This document shows, piece after piece, positions 16,135 to 23,814 of a stretch of 37,372 bases of DNA. Source of the stretch: Bacteroidales bacterium (GTDB taxonomy: Bacteria > Bacteroidota > Bacteroidia > Bacteroidales > 4572-128); assembly GCA_029938235.1 (NCBI GenBank), contig JAOZVH010000004.1, positions 1 through 37,372 on the forward strand, written 5' to 3'. Every line of letters starts with the position of its first letter. Positions within the stretch are counted from its first letter, which is position 1. The translations under genes were made by a program, and so were the position numbers. Below the pieces are notes generated by a model. It worked only from the letters and a program-made list of their open reading frames with translations, was not told where the DNA came from and did no database searches.

Positions 16135-17080
16135 ATTCATAATCATCAATTTCCATTTCCATTAGTTTTTCTAAATTCATATCTAATAATTCTTTTGTAA
16201 TTTTTCTATCTTTTTGTAATTTTTCAAGCTTTTGTTTTGCTTTTTTCATTTTATTCATAAATTTTTCCATAATTTTTTCTTTTTCTTTTCTTATTGGAAC
16301 AGTTCCAGCTTTTCTAATAACTCTTTGTCCTTTTTTTGAAAGTATAAAATTTAAAAAATTCAAAATTTTTTTTTTATTTATATTATCATTATGTACAGTC
16401 AAATAAAGTGGTCTTATTAATTCATATTTCCCTTTTACAATATTTCTAAAAGAAGGTTTAACATTATTTAGTTTAAGAATTTTTAAATTTCTTTTTTTTG
16501 CTGAGGAAATACCTGTTATTCCAATTCCATTTATATCATTTTCTAATGCTTTTTCTAAGGGAGCCGATGATTTATAAATTATAGATTTTGTATATTCAAT
16601 TTCTTGGTCATAAAAAAGGAGAAGTCTTAACATAAAACCAACACCAGATATTTTCCCTTTTCTCGTATGAAGATTTATTTTTTCATCATTACCACCAATT
16701 TCTGACCATTTCGTAATTTCTCCGGAATATATTTTTTTAATATTATCAGTTGTAATGTTATTTATAGGATTTGACTTATTTACAATTACTACAATAGCAT
16801 CCCATGCAACAGGTATTAAAGTTACATTTTTTTCTTTCTCTTCGTTATCTAAACTGTGCCTACAAGTACCACCAATATCTGAGATTTTATTAGAAGTATT
16901 TCTAATCCCTTTTGTTGCTCCGCCACCAGAAAGTTCTATAATTATTCCTTTTTCTTTTTTATAAGCATCAGCTATTTCTTTCATAAAAGCTTTCTTTGTA
17001 ACAGCGCAACCCGTCCATTTTATCTGAGAAAAAGAACAAAAACTGATTAAAATTAAGAAAAAAATAAATATATTTTTCAT
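16133..17080 (-). CDS. PstS-like phosphate/anion-binding protein with C-terminal coiled coil
   Basis: From the ATG at 17080 the protein has about 315 residues and a signal peptide MKNIFIFFLILISFCSFSQ. The frame runs back to an ATG at 17116, but that start lies in the A/T repeat and would precede the signal, so the inner one is preferred. The body is a PBP-like phosphate-binding fold: IELSGGGATKGIRN, DIGGTCRHSL, VTLIPVAWDAIVVIVNKSNP, NIKKIYSGEITKWSEIGG and GVGFMLRLLL, ending with ILSKKGQRVIRKAGTVPI. After the fold, about 50 residues form a Lys/Glu/Met-rich coiled-coil tail (MEKFMNKMKKAKQKLEKLQ) not found in ordinary PstS. No pstC, pstA, pstB or phoU is adjacent, so it may sense or scavenge rather than feed a neighbouring transporter. 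Confidence 0.85.
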   Translation of the reverse strand: MKNIFIFFLILISFCSFSQIKWTGCAVTKKAFMKEIADAYKKEKGIIIELSGGGATKGIRNTSNKISDIGGTCRHSLDNEEKEKNVTLIPVAWDAIVVIVNKSNPINNITTDNIKKIYSGEITKWSEIGGNDEKINLHTRKGKISGVGFMLRLLLFYDQEIEYTKSIIYKSSAPLEKALENDINGIGITGISSAKKRNLKILKLNNVKPSFRNIVKGKYELIRPLYLTVHNDNINKKKILNFLNFILSKKGQRVIRKAGTVPIRKEKEKIMEKFMNKMKKAKQKLEKLQKDRKITKELLDMNLEKLMEMEIDDYE

Positions 17081-17242
17081 ATTATTTTTTTTGAAAATAT
17101 TTAAAAAAAACGTCATTTTTTAAAAAATATTTTTTTTATTTGAAATTAAAATTAAAAAATTTTATTAAAAAAAAAATATTTTTATTTAATAAAACTTTAT
17201 TTAAAATATTTTTTAAATTTAACGTTTAAAAGAAAAAAAATT
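17081..17242. repeat. Divergent intergenic region with a repeat-core fragment
   Basis: Between the divergent PstS-like and WD40-caspase genes lie AAAAAACGTCATTTTTT and several A/T runs that look like decayed copies of the intergenic repeat. There is also an imperfect hairpin near 17155-17200 (TTTTATTAAA / TTTAATAAAA). No TAnnTTTG motif was seen for either gene. Confidence 0.4.
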
Positions 17243-19495
17243 ATGAAAAAATACATTTTTTTATTATTTATTTTAATAAATACTTCTTGTTTTTCTCAGA
17301 ATGATGAATTAATTTTCACATTTAAAGGTCATTTTGAATATTTGCGCAGTGTATCTTTCAGTTCTAACAATAAATTTGTTGTCAGTGCGGCTGAGGATAA
17401 TACTATAAAAATTTGGGATATAGTTGAAAATCGTGAAGTTTATCCTTATAAAGAAGAAAATGACATTGTAAATTGTGCAGTATTTTCTCCGGACGATAAA
17501 TTTATTGCTACTGCTTCTAATAATAAAAATGTTACTTTATGGGAAGCTTTTGGGGATAAAAAAATTTCTGTTTTTAAAGGACATACAAAAAAAGTTTTAT
17601 CTGTATCTTTTTCTCCGGACGGTAAATTTCTTGTCAGTGCTTCTGCTGATAAAACTTTGAAAATCTGGGATATAGATAAAAAAAAACTTGTGAAAACTTT
17701 AAATGGACACAGCAAAATAGTAAATGATGCCACATTTAATTTGAGTGGAAAACAAATTTTAAGTGCTTCTTCTGATAATACTATAAAATTATGGGATGTA
17801 AAAACAGGTAAATTAATAGATACTTTTAAAGGACATTCGGAAGCAGTTTTATCTGTAAAATACAGTCCAAATGGAGAATATTTTGCAAGTTCTGGCAGAG
17901 ATAATAATATTATTTTATGGGATGCAAATAAAAATAAACCACTTAAAATTTTATCCGGTCATACAAATTATGTTAGAGAAGTTGTATTTAGTCCTTCCAG
18001 CGAATATCTTATAAGTGCTTCAAATGATAATTCTCTGAGGCTTTGGGAAGTTGAAACAGGAAAAAATATAAAATCTTTTAGAGGACATAAAAAATCTATT
18101 TCTTGTGTTGATTTTTCAAAAGATGGTAGAAGTATTGTCAGTGGTTCTAATGATTATCTTGTAAAATTATGGGATACTAAAGAATATCTTACAAAAGAAG
18201 GTAAAATTAGAGTTTTTGTAGAAAATAAAATAAATAAATGGCAAAAAAAAAGACCAAAAGAATTAGAAAAAACTTATAAAAGACGAGTGAATAAAAAAGA
18301 AAAAGAGAAAAAAATTATGTTCGCTATGAATGAAGCCATTTTGAAATTTGAAAATATTGCTTGGCAAAGTGCTATGAGAGATTATAATTTAGACCAGCAA
18401 TCTTTTAAAATTAAAATAGATAATTTTCAAGAAATTTATGTTCAAGTTCCACTTGAAGAAGCTGATGATTTTGATAATAATTTCAATATAGGTTTAAAAT
18501 ATTTAAAAGCTAAAATGGCAATAAAAGATTCTAGTTATGTTTTGTTGTATGTTGAAATAGAAAATCCAAAAAACAATAAAAAATATATTTATAAAAATAA
18601 AGAAAAATATAAATTAGACATAAATAAAATAGGTTTTCATTTTGAAAGTACGGAAAAAGAAAAATTGAAAAAGAAAAAAGAAATTCCGTATATTGAAATT
18701 GACATTCCTATAACAATGAAAAAAAATGATAATATTTTTGCATTAATAATTGGCAATGAAGATTATAATTCAGAAAAAGACACTGTCTTAAAAGATAAAA
18801 ATGTAGATCTTACTTTTGCAATAAATGACGCTAAAATTTTTAAAGAATATCTTGCGAAAACAATAGGCGTAAAAAAAAAAAATATTATTTATATAGAAAA
18901 TGCAAAAGAAAACGAAATGAAAGATGGAATTAAAAATCTTATAGAATTTATGAAAAAAAATGATTCTAAATATACTGAAGTAATTTTTTATTACTCTGGT
19001 CATATTTTACCTTTTACGCATCCACGAAAAAGATTTCCTTATTTAATGCCAACAAATATAAGCGAGAAAAATATAGAAAAAGCTATTAATTTAGAAGATA
19101 TTTATTACGAAATATCAAAAGAAAAATCTCATAAAACAACATTTTTTATAGATGCTTGTATGGGAATAAATGGCAGAGAAGAAAGTCTTTCGGAAAGCAA
19201 TTATAATGTAGAAACAAAATCAAATGCAATAAAAGGAAATATTATTAGTTTTATTGCTTGTGGAGATAAACAAAAAAATATTTATTGGAAAGAAAAAAAA
19301 CATTCTTTATTTACTTATTTTCTTTTAAAGAAATTAAAAGAAACCTCAGGAAATGTAAATTATTCTGATCTGAATAAATATCTTAGTAAACAAGTACGTT
19401 TAAAAGCATCTTCTTTAAAATCAAAAAAACAAAATACAAAATTAATGATAGGAGAAAAAGCAAAATATAGTTGGGAAAAATGGAACATGAAATGA
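17243..19495 (+). CDS. Exported WD40-repeat and caspase-like (peptidase C14) protein
   Basis: The 750-residue protein has a signal peptide (MKKYIFLLFILINTSCFSQ); a Cys lies near the cleavage site but is not in a good lipobox. Seven WD40 repeats cover about residues 28-315 (GH...WD pairs such as GHTKKVLSVSF and LWDVKTGKL), enough for one propeller. A charged middle domain (about 325-490) has WQKKRPKELEKTYKRRVNK and beta-rich segments. The C-terminal domain (about 497-745) is caspase-like: IFALIIGNEDYN, then the catalytic His587 in YYSGH and Cys639 in FIDACMG, both retained. The usual SGHG is SGHIL here. The family cleaves after basic residues in related orthocaspases; the substrate here is unknown. 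Location outside the cytoplasm is inferred from the signal peptide. It stands alone, flanked by the PstS-like gene (divergent) and array 2. Confidence 0.92.
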   Translation: MKKYIFLLFILINTSCFSQNDELIFTFKGHFEYLRSVSFSSNNKFVVSAAEDNTIKIWDIVENREVYPYKEENDIVNCAVFSPDDKFIATASNNKNVTLWEAFGDKKISVFKGHTKKVLSVSFSPDGKFLVSASADKTLKIWDIDKKKLVKTLNGHSKIVNDATFNLSGKQILSASSDNTIKLWDVKTGKLIDTFKGHSEAVLSVKYSPNGEYFASSGRDNNIILWDANKNKPLKILSGHTNYVREVVFSPSSEYLISASNDNSLRLWEVETGKNIKSFRGHKKSISCVDFSKDGRSIVSGSNDYLVKLWDTKEYLTKEGKIRVFVENKINKWQKKRPKELEKTYKRRVNKKEKEKKIMFAMNEAILKFENIAWQSAMRDYNLDQQSFKIKIDNFQEIYVQVPLEEADDFDNNFNIGLKYLKAKMAIKDSSYVLLYVEIENPKNNKKYIYKNKEKYKLDINKIGFHFESTEKEKLKKKKEIPYIEIDIPITMKKNDNIFALIIGNEDYNSEKDTVLKDKNVDLTFAINDAKIFKEYLAKTIGVKKKNIIYIENAKENEMKDGIKNLIEFMKKNDSKYTEVIFYYSGHILPFTHPRKRFPYLMPTNISEKNIEKAINLEDIYYEISKEKSHKTTFFIDACMGINGREESLSESNYNVETKSNAIKGNIISFIACGDKQKNIYWKEKKHSLFTYFLLKKLKETSGNVNYSDLNKYLSKQVRLKASSLKSKKQNTKLMIGEKAKYSWEKWNMK

Positions 19496-19559
19496 GGAAT
19501 TAAGAATTTTTAATGTAAATGAGGAATAATTTATTTTTTTAAATTTTTTATTTCCCATA

Positions 19560-19982
19560 AAAAATTGCCGTTTTTTGAAAAAAAAATTTTTTTAATTTCA
19601 AATTTAAAAATCATAAAATTTTGAACGATTTTTGAAAAAAAATTTTTTTTTAATTTCAAAATTAAAAATCATAAAATTTTGGACGATTTTTGAAAAAATT
19701 TTTTTAATTTCAAATTTAAAAATCATAAAATTTTAGACGATTTTTGAAAAAATTTTTTTAATTTCAAATTTAAAAATCATAAAATTTTGGACGATTTTGA
19801 AAAAAAAATTTTTTAATTTCAAATTTAAAAATCATAAAATTTTGGACGATTTTTGAAAAAATTTTTTTTAATTTCAAATTTAAAAATCATAAAATTTTGG
19901 ACGATTTTTGAAAATTTTTTTTTTAATTTTGAAATTAAAAATCATAAAATTTTGGACGATTTTTGAAAAAAATTTTTTTTAA
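19560..19982 (-). repeat. Tandem array of eight 54-58-bp AT-rich repeats (array 2, inverted)
   Basis: Seven units contain ATCATAAAATTTTGGACGAT (small variants), then TTTTGAAAA, a T-run and AATTTCAAATTTAAA. The ACGA core falls at 19625, 19683, 19737, 19791, 19846, 19901 and 19956 (spacings 58, 54, 54, 55, 55, 55), and a variant first unit starts with GCCG at 19567. Read in reverse complement the units have the same plan as array 1 (T-run, CAAAAATCGTCC, AAAATTTTA, TTTTTAAATT). The last T-run touches the stop of the binding-lipoprotein gene. The region 19496-19559 before it has only a duplicated AAATGAGGAAT. Confidence 0.92.
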
Positions 19983-21134
19983 TTATATTTTTTGGTAAAA
20001 ATATAATTCATGATTTTTTAAGATTTCCGGATGAAAAATTTTAATTAAATCTTTTAAAATTATATCTGGTTTTATCATTCCTGATTCCCAGTAATCATTT
20101 CCTCCGTTTGAAAATGAGCGTTTATTATTATTAAACATTTTATCATTTGAAAAAGCTTTAAAATGTCTTAATCTTTCATCTATTGCTATAACTTCTTCCA
20201 AACGTTTTGCCGAACCAATATTTATCCAAATATCTGAATTTCTTGCTTTTAAAAGAACATTTTCAAAATTTAATGGTATGCTATTTTTTTTATTACTATC
20301 TTTCCAAATATAATCTCCACCTGCATCTTCTATTAATTTTGCCATATAAGATTTTCCACCCGGCACATACCATAGATCTTTCCACAAAATATTTGTCATA
20401 ATTTTAGGTTTTATTTTAACATTTTTTATTAATTTTTTTAAATTATTATAATTTTTTACAACTTTATTAAATTTATCAATTACAAATTTTTCCTTATCAT
20501 AAAAAGCTGATAAAAATTTTATCCATTCCATCTTTCCCAATGGATGATTTTCTAAATATTCTCCATTCATTAGGACTTTTATGCCTAAGTTTTCTAACTT
20601 ATTTAAATTATTAGACGAATTTACATCGTAAGCAAGAACAAAATCACTTTTCATCTTTAAAATAAGTTCGTAGTTTAAATTTGCATCATAGCCAATTTCT
20701 TTAATTTTATTTTGTGAAATTGAATTTCTAACTTTGTTATTGCTGACAAATTTTGCTCCGGAAATTCCTATCACAGAATGAGTTTCGTTCATAAAATCTA
20801 AAAGAGAAATATGAGTTGTAGATAAACAAATTATGCGTTTTATAGGAATTTTTATAAAAGTAAATTTTTGTAAATATTTAGGAATTAAACTTTTATCTTT
20901 TCCAAGAACATAAGTGTAATTTTTTAAACGGTAAAATACTTGAACGATTTTATAATTTTCAAAATATTTTATATCAAAACCCTTAGCATATTTTATAGAA
21001 AAAGGTGGGTTTATTTCTTTATCTTTATTTTCAATAATTTCTTTTTTAATTTCATTTCTACAAGAAAACATTAAAAATATTAAAGAAAATAAGAAAAAAA
21101 ATTTTTTCGCTTTTTGATTTTTTAATTTTTTCAT
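19983..21134 (-). CDS. ABC-type metal/cobalamin-binding lipoprotein (BtuF/FecB type)
   Basis: The 383-residue protein has a long basic n-region and lipobox LMFSC (Cys25). The mature part fits the helical-backbone class III binding proteins (PF01497): IPIKRIICLSTTHISLLDFM, VIGISGAKFV, IKEIGYDANLNYELILKMKS with DFVLAYDV, then a linker, KIMTNILWKDLWYVPGGKSY, LIEDAGGDYIW, and NGGNDYWESGMIKPDIILKD with IKIFHPEIL. This set is typical of Bacteroidota iron-chelate or cobalamin uptake proteins. The usual neighbours, a BtuC/FecD permease, an ATPase and a TonB receptor, are absent. The substrate is not determinable from the sequence. It is 56 bases downstream of the histidine kinase gene on the same strand and could be cotranscribed with it. 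Confidence 0.88.
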   Translation of the reverse strand: MKKLKNQKAKKFFFLFSLIFLMFSCRNEIKKEIIENKDKEINPPFSIKYAKGFDIKYFENYKIVQVFYRLKNYTYVLGKDKSLIPKYLQKFTFIKIPIKRIICLSTTHISLLDFMNETHSVIGISGAKFVSNNKVRNSISQNKIKEIGYDANLNYELILKMKSDFVLAYDVNSSNNLNKLENLGIKVLMNGEYLENHPLGKMEWIKFLSAFYDKEKFVIDKFNKVVKNYNNLKKLIKNVKIKPKIMTNILWKDLWYVPGGKSYMAKLIEDAGGDYIWKDSNKKNSIPLNFENVLLKARNSDIWINIGSAKRLEEVIAIDERLRHFKAFSNDKMFNNNKRSFSNGGNDYWESGMIKPDIILKDLIKIFHPEILKNHELYFYQKI

Positions 21135-21183
21135 TTAATTTAAATTTATTTTTTAATTTCAAAAAAGAATTTTTAATTTATAT

Positions 21184-21205
21184 ATTCCATTTAATTAAAT
21201 GGAAT
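21184..21205 (-). terminator. 22-bp palindrome over the histidine kinase stop codon
   Basis: ATTCCATTTAATTAAATGGAAT is a perfect palindrome containing the kinase stop codon. No long U-run follows directly on the minus strand, so it may be a weak terminator or an mRNA 3' stem between the kinase and the binding-lipoprotein gene. Confidence 0.3.
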
Positions 21206-23020
21206 GATAAAATGAAAAGTTGAACCTTTATTTATTTCTGATGTAAACCAAATTCTACCATCAAGAAGTTCTATGATTTTTTTTGAAATGGTTAAACCTA
21301 AACCAGCTCCTTGATAATTTTGAAATACATTTTCTTCTACCTTTCTAAATCTTATAAAAATAATATTTTTGTATTCTTTTTTTATTCCAATTCCAGTATC
21401 TTTTACAGAAAATTGCAAATAATTTTCATCATTTATAAAAAATGAGATTTCTATTTTTCCACGCTCTGTAAATTTAAAAGCATTATTTAATAAATTCTTA
21501 ATAACTTGTCTAATTCTCTCTTTATCAGAAAAAATAGCAAAATCTTCTATATTATTATTAATTTTAAATTCTATATTTTTATTTTCTCTTTCTTTTTTTA
21601 TTTTTAATAAATTCATTTCCTCTTTCAAAATACTGCTTATAATAAATTTTTCTTTTTTTAATTTAATTTGTCCGGCTTCCATTTTCGATAAATCCATAAT
21701 ATTGTCTATTAATTGCAAAAGTGTATTTGTACTTTCTTTTAAATAAGAAATATAGGTTTTTCTATCTTTTTCTGGAAAATTAGGCATTGCAAGTATATCA
21801 GAAAAACCAATAATTGCATTCATAGGAGTTCTTATTTCGTGAGAAATATTTGCAAGAAAAAATGATTTTAGTTTATCTGATTCTTCTGCTTTTTTTTTTG
21901 CTTTTCTTAAATTTATTTCAAATTTTTTTTGTTCAGTAATATCTCTCAAAATGACAATCAAATTCCAATCTCCATTAATATATGTTGTTGTAATGGAAGC
22001 ACTTACAATTATTTTTTCAAAGTTTTTTTTTTGTAAAAAAAATTCAATATTATTATAATTTTTCTTTTTTCTTTTTATTTTTTCTAGGTTTGAAAATGTT
22101 TTTTCTAAAACAAGTTTATGTTTTTTTTTTGATAATAAAATATAAAATTTTTTTTCCATTACTTCTTCTTTTTTATAGCCAAACAGTTTTTCAGCTGCTT
22201 TATTCCAAAATACAATATCTGCATTTTTATTTATCATAAAAATTGTATCATTTGCAAATGATGTTATTTTTTCAAATTGCTCTTTACTTTGTTTCAAAAA
22301 TCTTTCTGCGGATAGATATTTGTTTCTTCTTTCTTCTAATTTATTCAACATTTTATTAAAAGATGAATACAAAACACTAAATTCATTATTATGGTATTCT
22401 TTTAATCGAAAAGATGAATAATCGGAAATATTGCTGATTTTTTTTGTGAATTTTGTCAATTGTAAAATAGGCTTTATTATAAAACTTTGAGACCATAAAG
22501 ACAAAATTAAAGATAGTAATATCATAAAAAAAGCAATAACTATAAAAGTTTCCAAATGAATTTTTATTTTATTGTTCAAATTTATTGTAGAATAAGTCAA
22601 ATGTATGTAGGCAATAATTTTATTATTTTCAAATATAGGCTCTGAAACCAGTATATAATCATCGCTAATTTGCTGTAAACCTTCCCTAGAAAAATCGAAA
22701 AGAAAAAATTCAAAATCTCCATAATTACTATAAATAGAAATTATTTCTTTTTCTGCATTGTACAAACGAACATCTTTTACCATTTTTACAAACTTAAGAT
22801 TTTCTAATATACTTTTTGCTTCTTCTTTATTATTCTTTTTCAAAGAACGAAGAGAATGTTGTCCGATTAATTTACTATGTAAAATAGCGTTATTTAACGC
22901 CTCTTTTTTAAAATTATTAATATCTCTTGTTATAATAATTGTCATTCCAATAATTATCACAAGAAAATTAATGAAAAATATAGTAAAAATAATTTTATAT
23001 TTTATGGAAAAATCTTTCAT
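21191..23020 (-). CDS. Membrane sensor histidine kinase (HAMP-PAS-HisKA-HATPase)
   Basis: The 609-residue protein has a membrane helix at about 10-31, a periplasmic sensor of about 120 residues, a second helix at about 157-176, a HAMP-like linker (about 177-230), a PAS domain (about 245-365, FANDTIFMINKNADIVFWNK and VILRDITEQKK), HisKA with phospho-accepting His394 (ANISHEIRTPMNAIIGFSDI), and a HATPase domain with the N-box (IKNLLNNAFKF), DTGIGI and GAGLGLTISKK. All catalytic boxes are intact. There is no receiver or output domain and no response regulator gene nearby, so it is an orphan kinase that must signal to a distant partner. The gene downstream codes for a metal/cobalamin-type binding lipoprotein. 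The signal sensed is unknown. Confidence 0.95.
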   Translation of the reverse strand: MKDFSIKYKIIFTIFFINFLVIIIGMTIIITRDINNFKKEALNNAILHSKLIGQHSLRSLKKNNKEEAKSILENLKFVKMVKDVRLYNAEKEIISIYSNYGDFEFFLFDFSREGLQQISDDYILVSEPIFENNKIIAYIHLTYSTINLNNKIKIHLETFIVIAFFMILLSLILSLWSQSFIIKPILQLTKFTKKISNISDYSSFRLKEYHNNEFSVLYSSFNKMLNKLEERRNKYLSAERFLKQSKEQFEKITSFANDTIFMINKNADIVFWNKAAEKLFGYKKEEVMEKKFYILLSKKKHKLVLEKTFSNLEKIKRKKKNYNNIEFFLQKKNFEKIIVSASITTTYINGDWNLIVILRDITEQKKFEINLRKAKKKAEESDKLKSFFLANISHEIRTPMNAIIGFSDILAMPNFPEKDRKTYISYLKESTNTLLQLIDNIMDLSKMEAGQIKLKKEKFIISSILKEEMNLLKIKKERENKNIEFKINNNIEDFAIFSDKERIRQVIKNLLNNAFKFTERGKIEISFFINDENYLQFSVKDTGIGIKKEYKNIIFIRFRKVEENVFQNYQGAGLGLTISKKIIELLDGRIWFTSEINKGSTFHFIIPFN

Positions 23021-23087
23021 ATAAAAAAGTATAAAAATTTATTTATTAAAAATAAAATAAAAATTTTTTTTATTAAAATAAAATTTT

Positions 23088-23095
23088 TATCTTTG
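23088..23095 (+). promoter_or_regulatory. Putative -7 promoter motif (TATCTTTG)
   Basis: TATCTTTG followed by C is the best Bacteroidota -7 match in the window, 38 bases upstream of the His-rich lipoprotein ATG at 23133. No clear TTG is visible 19 bases upstream. Confidence 0.6.
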
Positions 23096-23132
23096 CAAAA
23101 TAATTTTTATATTTTTTTTATATTTTTTAGTT

Positions 23133-23726
23133 ATGGTTAAGAACTTATTTTTTATCTTATTATTTTCTTCTTTTTTATTTTCTTCTTGCAAAGATTGTGC
23201 TCCTGGTGAAGGAGATGACAAAGAAAAGAAAATGAAATCAGAAAAACTAGCTTCAAGTGCTATTACAGTAGATGATTTGAAAGCTAAAGGGAAAGAATTT
23301 ATTGGCAAAGAAGTTACCGTAAAAGGAACTATTACTCACATTTGTCATACAAGTGGTAAAAAAATGCATATTATAGGAACTGATAAAAAGTTTTCTGTAA
23401 AAGTAGAAACGAATGGAACTCCTTTTGATATAAAATTAGAAAGTTCTCAAAAACAAGAAATAGAAGTTGTTGGTATTCTTAGAGAAATAAAACTTGGTGA
23501 GCATAAAGATGCTGAAGGACATGACCACAAAGATGGTGAAGCACATGAGCATAAAGAAGGTGAAGCACATGACCACAAAGATTGTAAAGGACACAAAGAT
23601 GGTGAAGCACATGACCATAAAGATGGTGAAGCACATGACCACAAAGATGGTGAAGGACACAATTCAACAGATGCTTGTGGAAATTCAGGTTATGTGATAG
23701 AGTATAAATCACATAAATTATTATAA
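23133..23726 (+). CDS. His-rich lipoprotein with OB-fold-like domain, likely metal-binding
   Basis: The 197-residue protein has lipobox FSSC (Cys19). Residues about 45-120 look like an OB-fold (tRNA_anti-like) module: GKEVTVKGTITHICHTSGKK, then MHIIGTDKKFSVKV and QEIEVVGILREIKL. The conserved C-H-x-S-G-K could itself bind a ligand or metal. Residues about 122-178 form an 8-residue tandem repeat (GEAHDHKD and variants) with a His at nearly every second or third position, then NSTDACGNSG. His/Asp repeats of this kind usually bind Zn, Ni or Cu, so metal storage, buffering or delivery at the membrane is likely but inferred. The repeat DNA is a 24-bp unit at about 23499-23660 and can change length. 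It has its own promoter motif and a strong terminator, so it is monocistronic. Confidence 0.85.
   Translation: MVKNLFFILLFSSFLFSSCKDCAPGEGDDKEKKMKSEKLASSAITVDDLKAKGKEFIGKEVTVKGTITHICHTSGKKMHIIGTDKKFSVKVETNGTPFDIKLESSQKQEIEVVGILREIKLGEHKDAEGHDHKDGEAHEHKEGEAHDHKDCKGHKDGEAHDHKDGEAHDHKDGEGHNSTDACGNSGYVIEYKSHKLL
23499..23660 (+). repeat. 24-bp tandem repeat encoding the His-rich tail
   Basis: Units such as GACCACAAAGATGGTGAAGC recur about every 24 bases, with one shortened unit (CACAAAGAT after TGTAAAGGA). They encode the HDHKDGEA tract. Near-identical units suggest recent expansion by slippage or recombination. Confidence 0.85.
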
Positions 23727-23756
23727 GTTTTTAAATAAATTTTTAATTTTATTTTT

Positions 23757-23809
23757 AAAATGGAATTTTACGAAAAAATTTTTTCGTAAAATTCCATTTT
23801 TTTTTAATT
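23757..23809 (+). terminator. Perfect 44-bp palindrome terminator after the His-rich gene
   Basis: Arms 23757-23778 and 23779-23800 are exact inverse complements (core TGGAATTTTACGAAAA), followed by a T-run to about 23805. It lies 30 bases after the His-rich stop and only 14 bases before the next ATG, so that gene must start its transcript within or after the palindrome, or rely on read-through. Confidence 0.8.
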
Positions 23810-23814
23810 TTTTT

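Noticed and set aside
17081-17116. Upstream ATG for the PstS-like gene
   Set aside because: It lies in repeat-derived sequence and adds 12 residues in front of a complete signal peptide.
17243-17300. Lipoprotein signal for the WD40-caspase protein
   Set aside because: NTSC has Asn at the -3 position, a poor lipobox, while cleavage after CFS before Q fits the SPI pattern of its neighbours.
23436-23712. Open frames antisense to, and out of frame with, the His-rich tail
   Set aside because: They are by-products of the 24-bp repeat, which stays open in several frames; only the frame with a lipoprotein signal makes sense.
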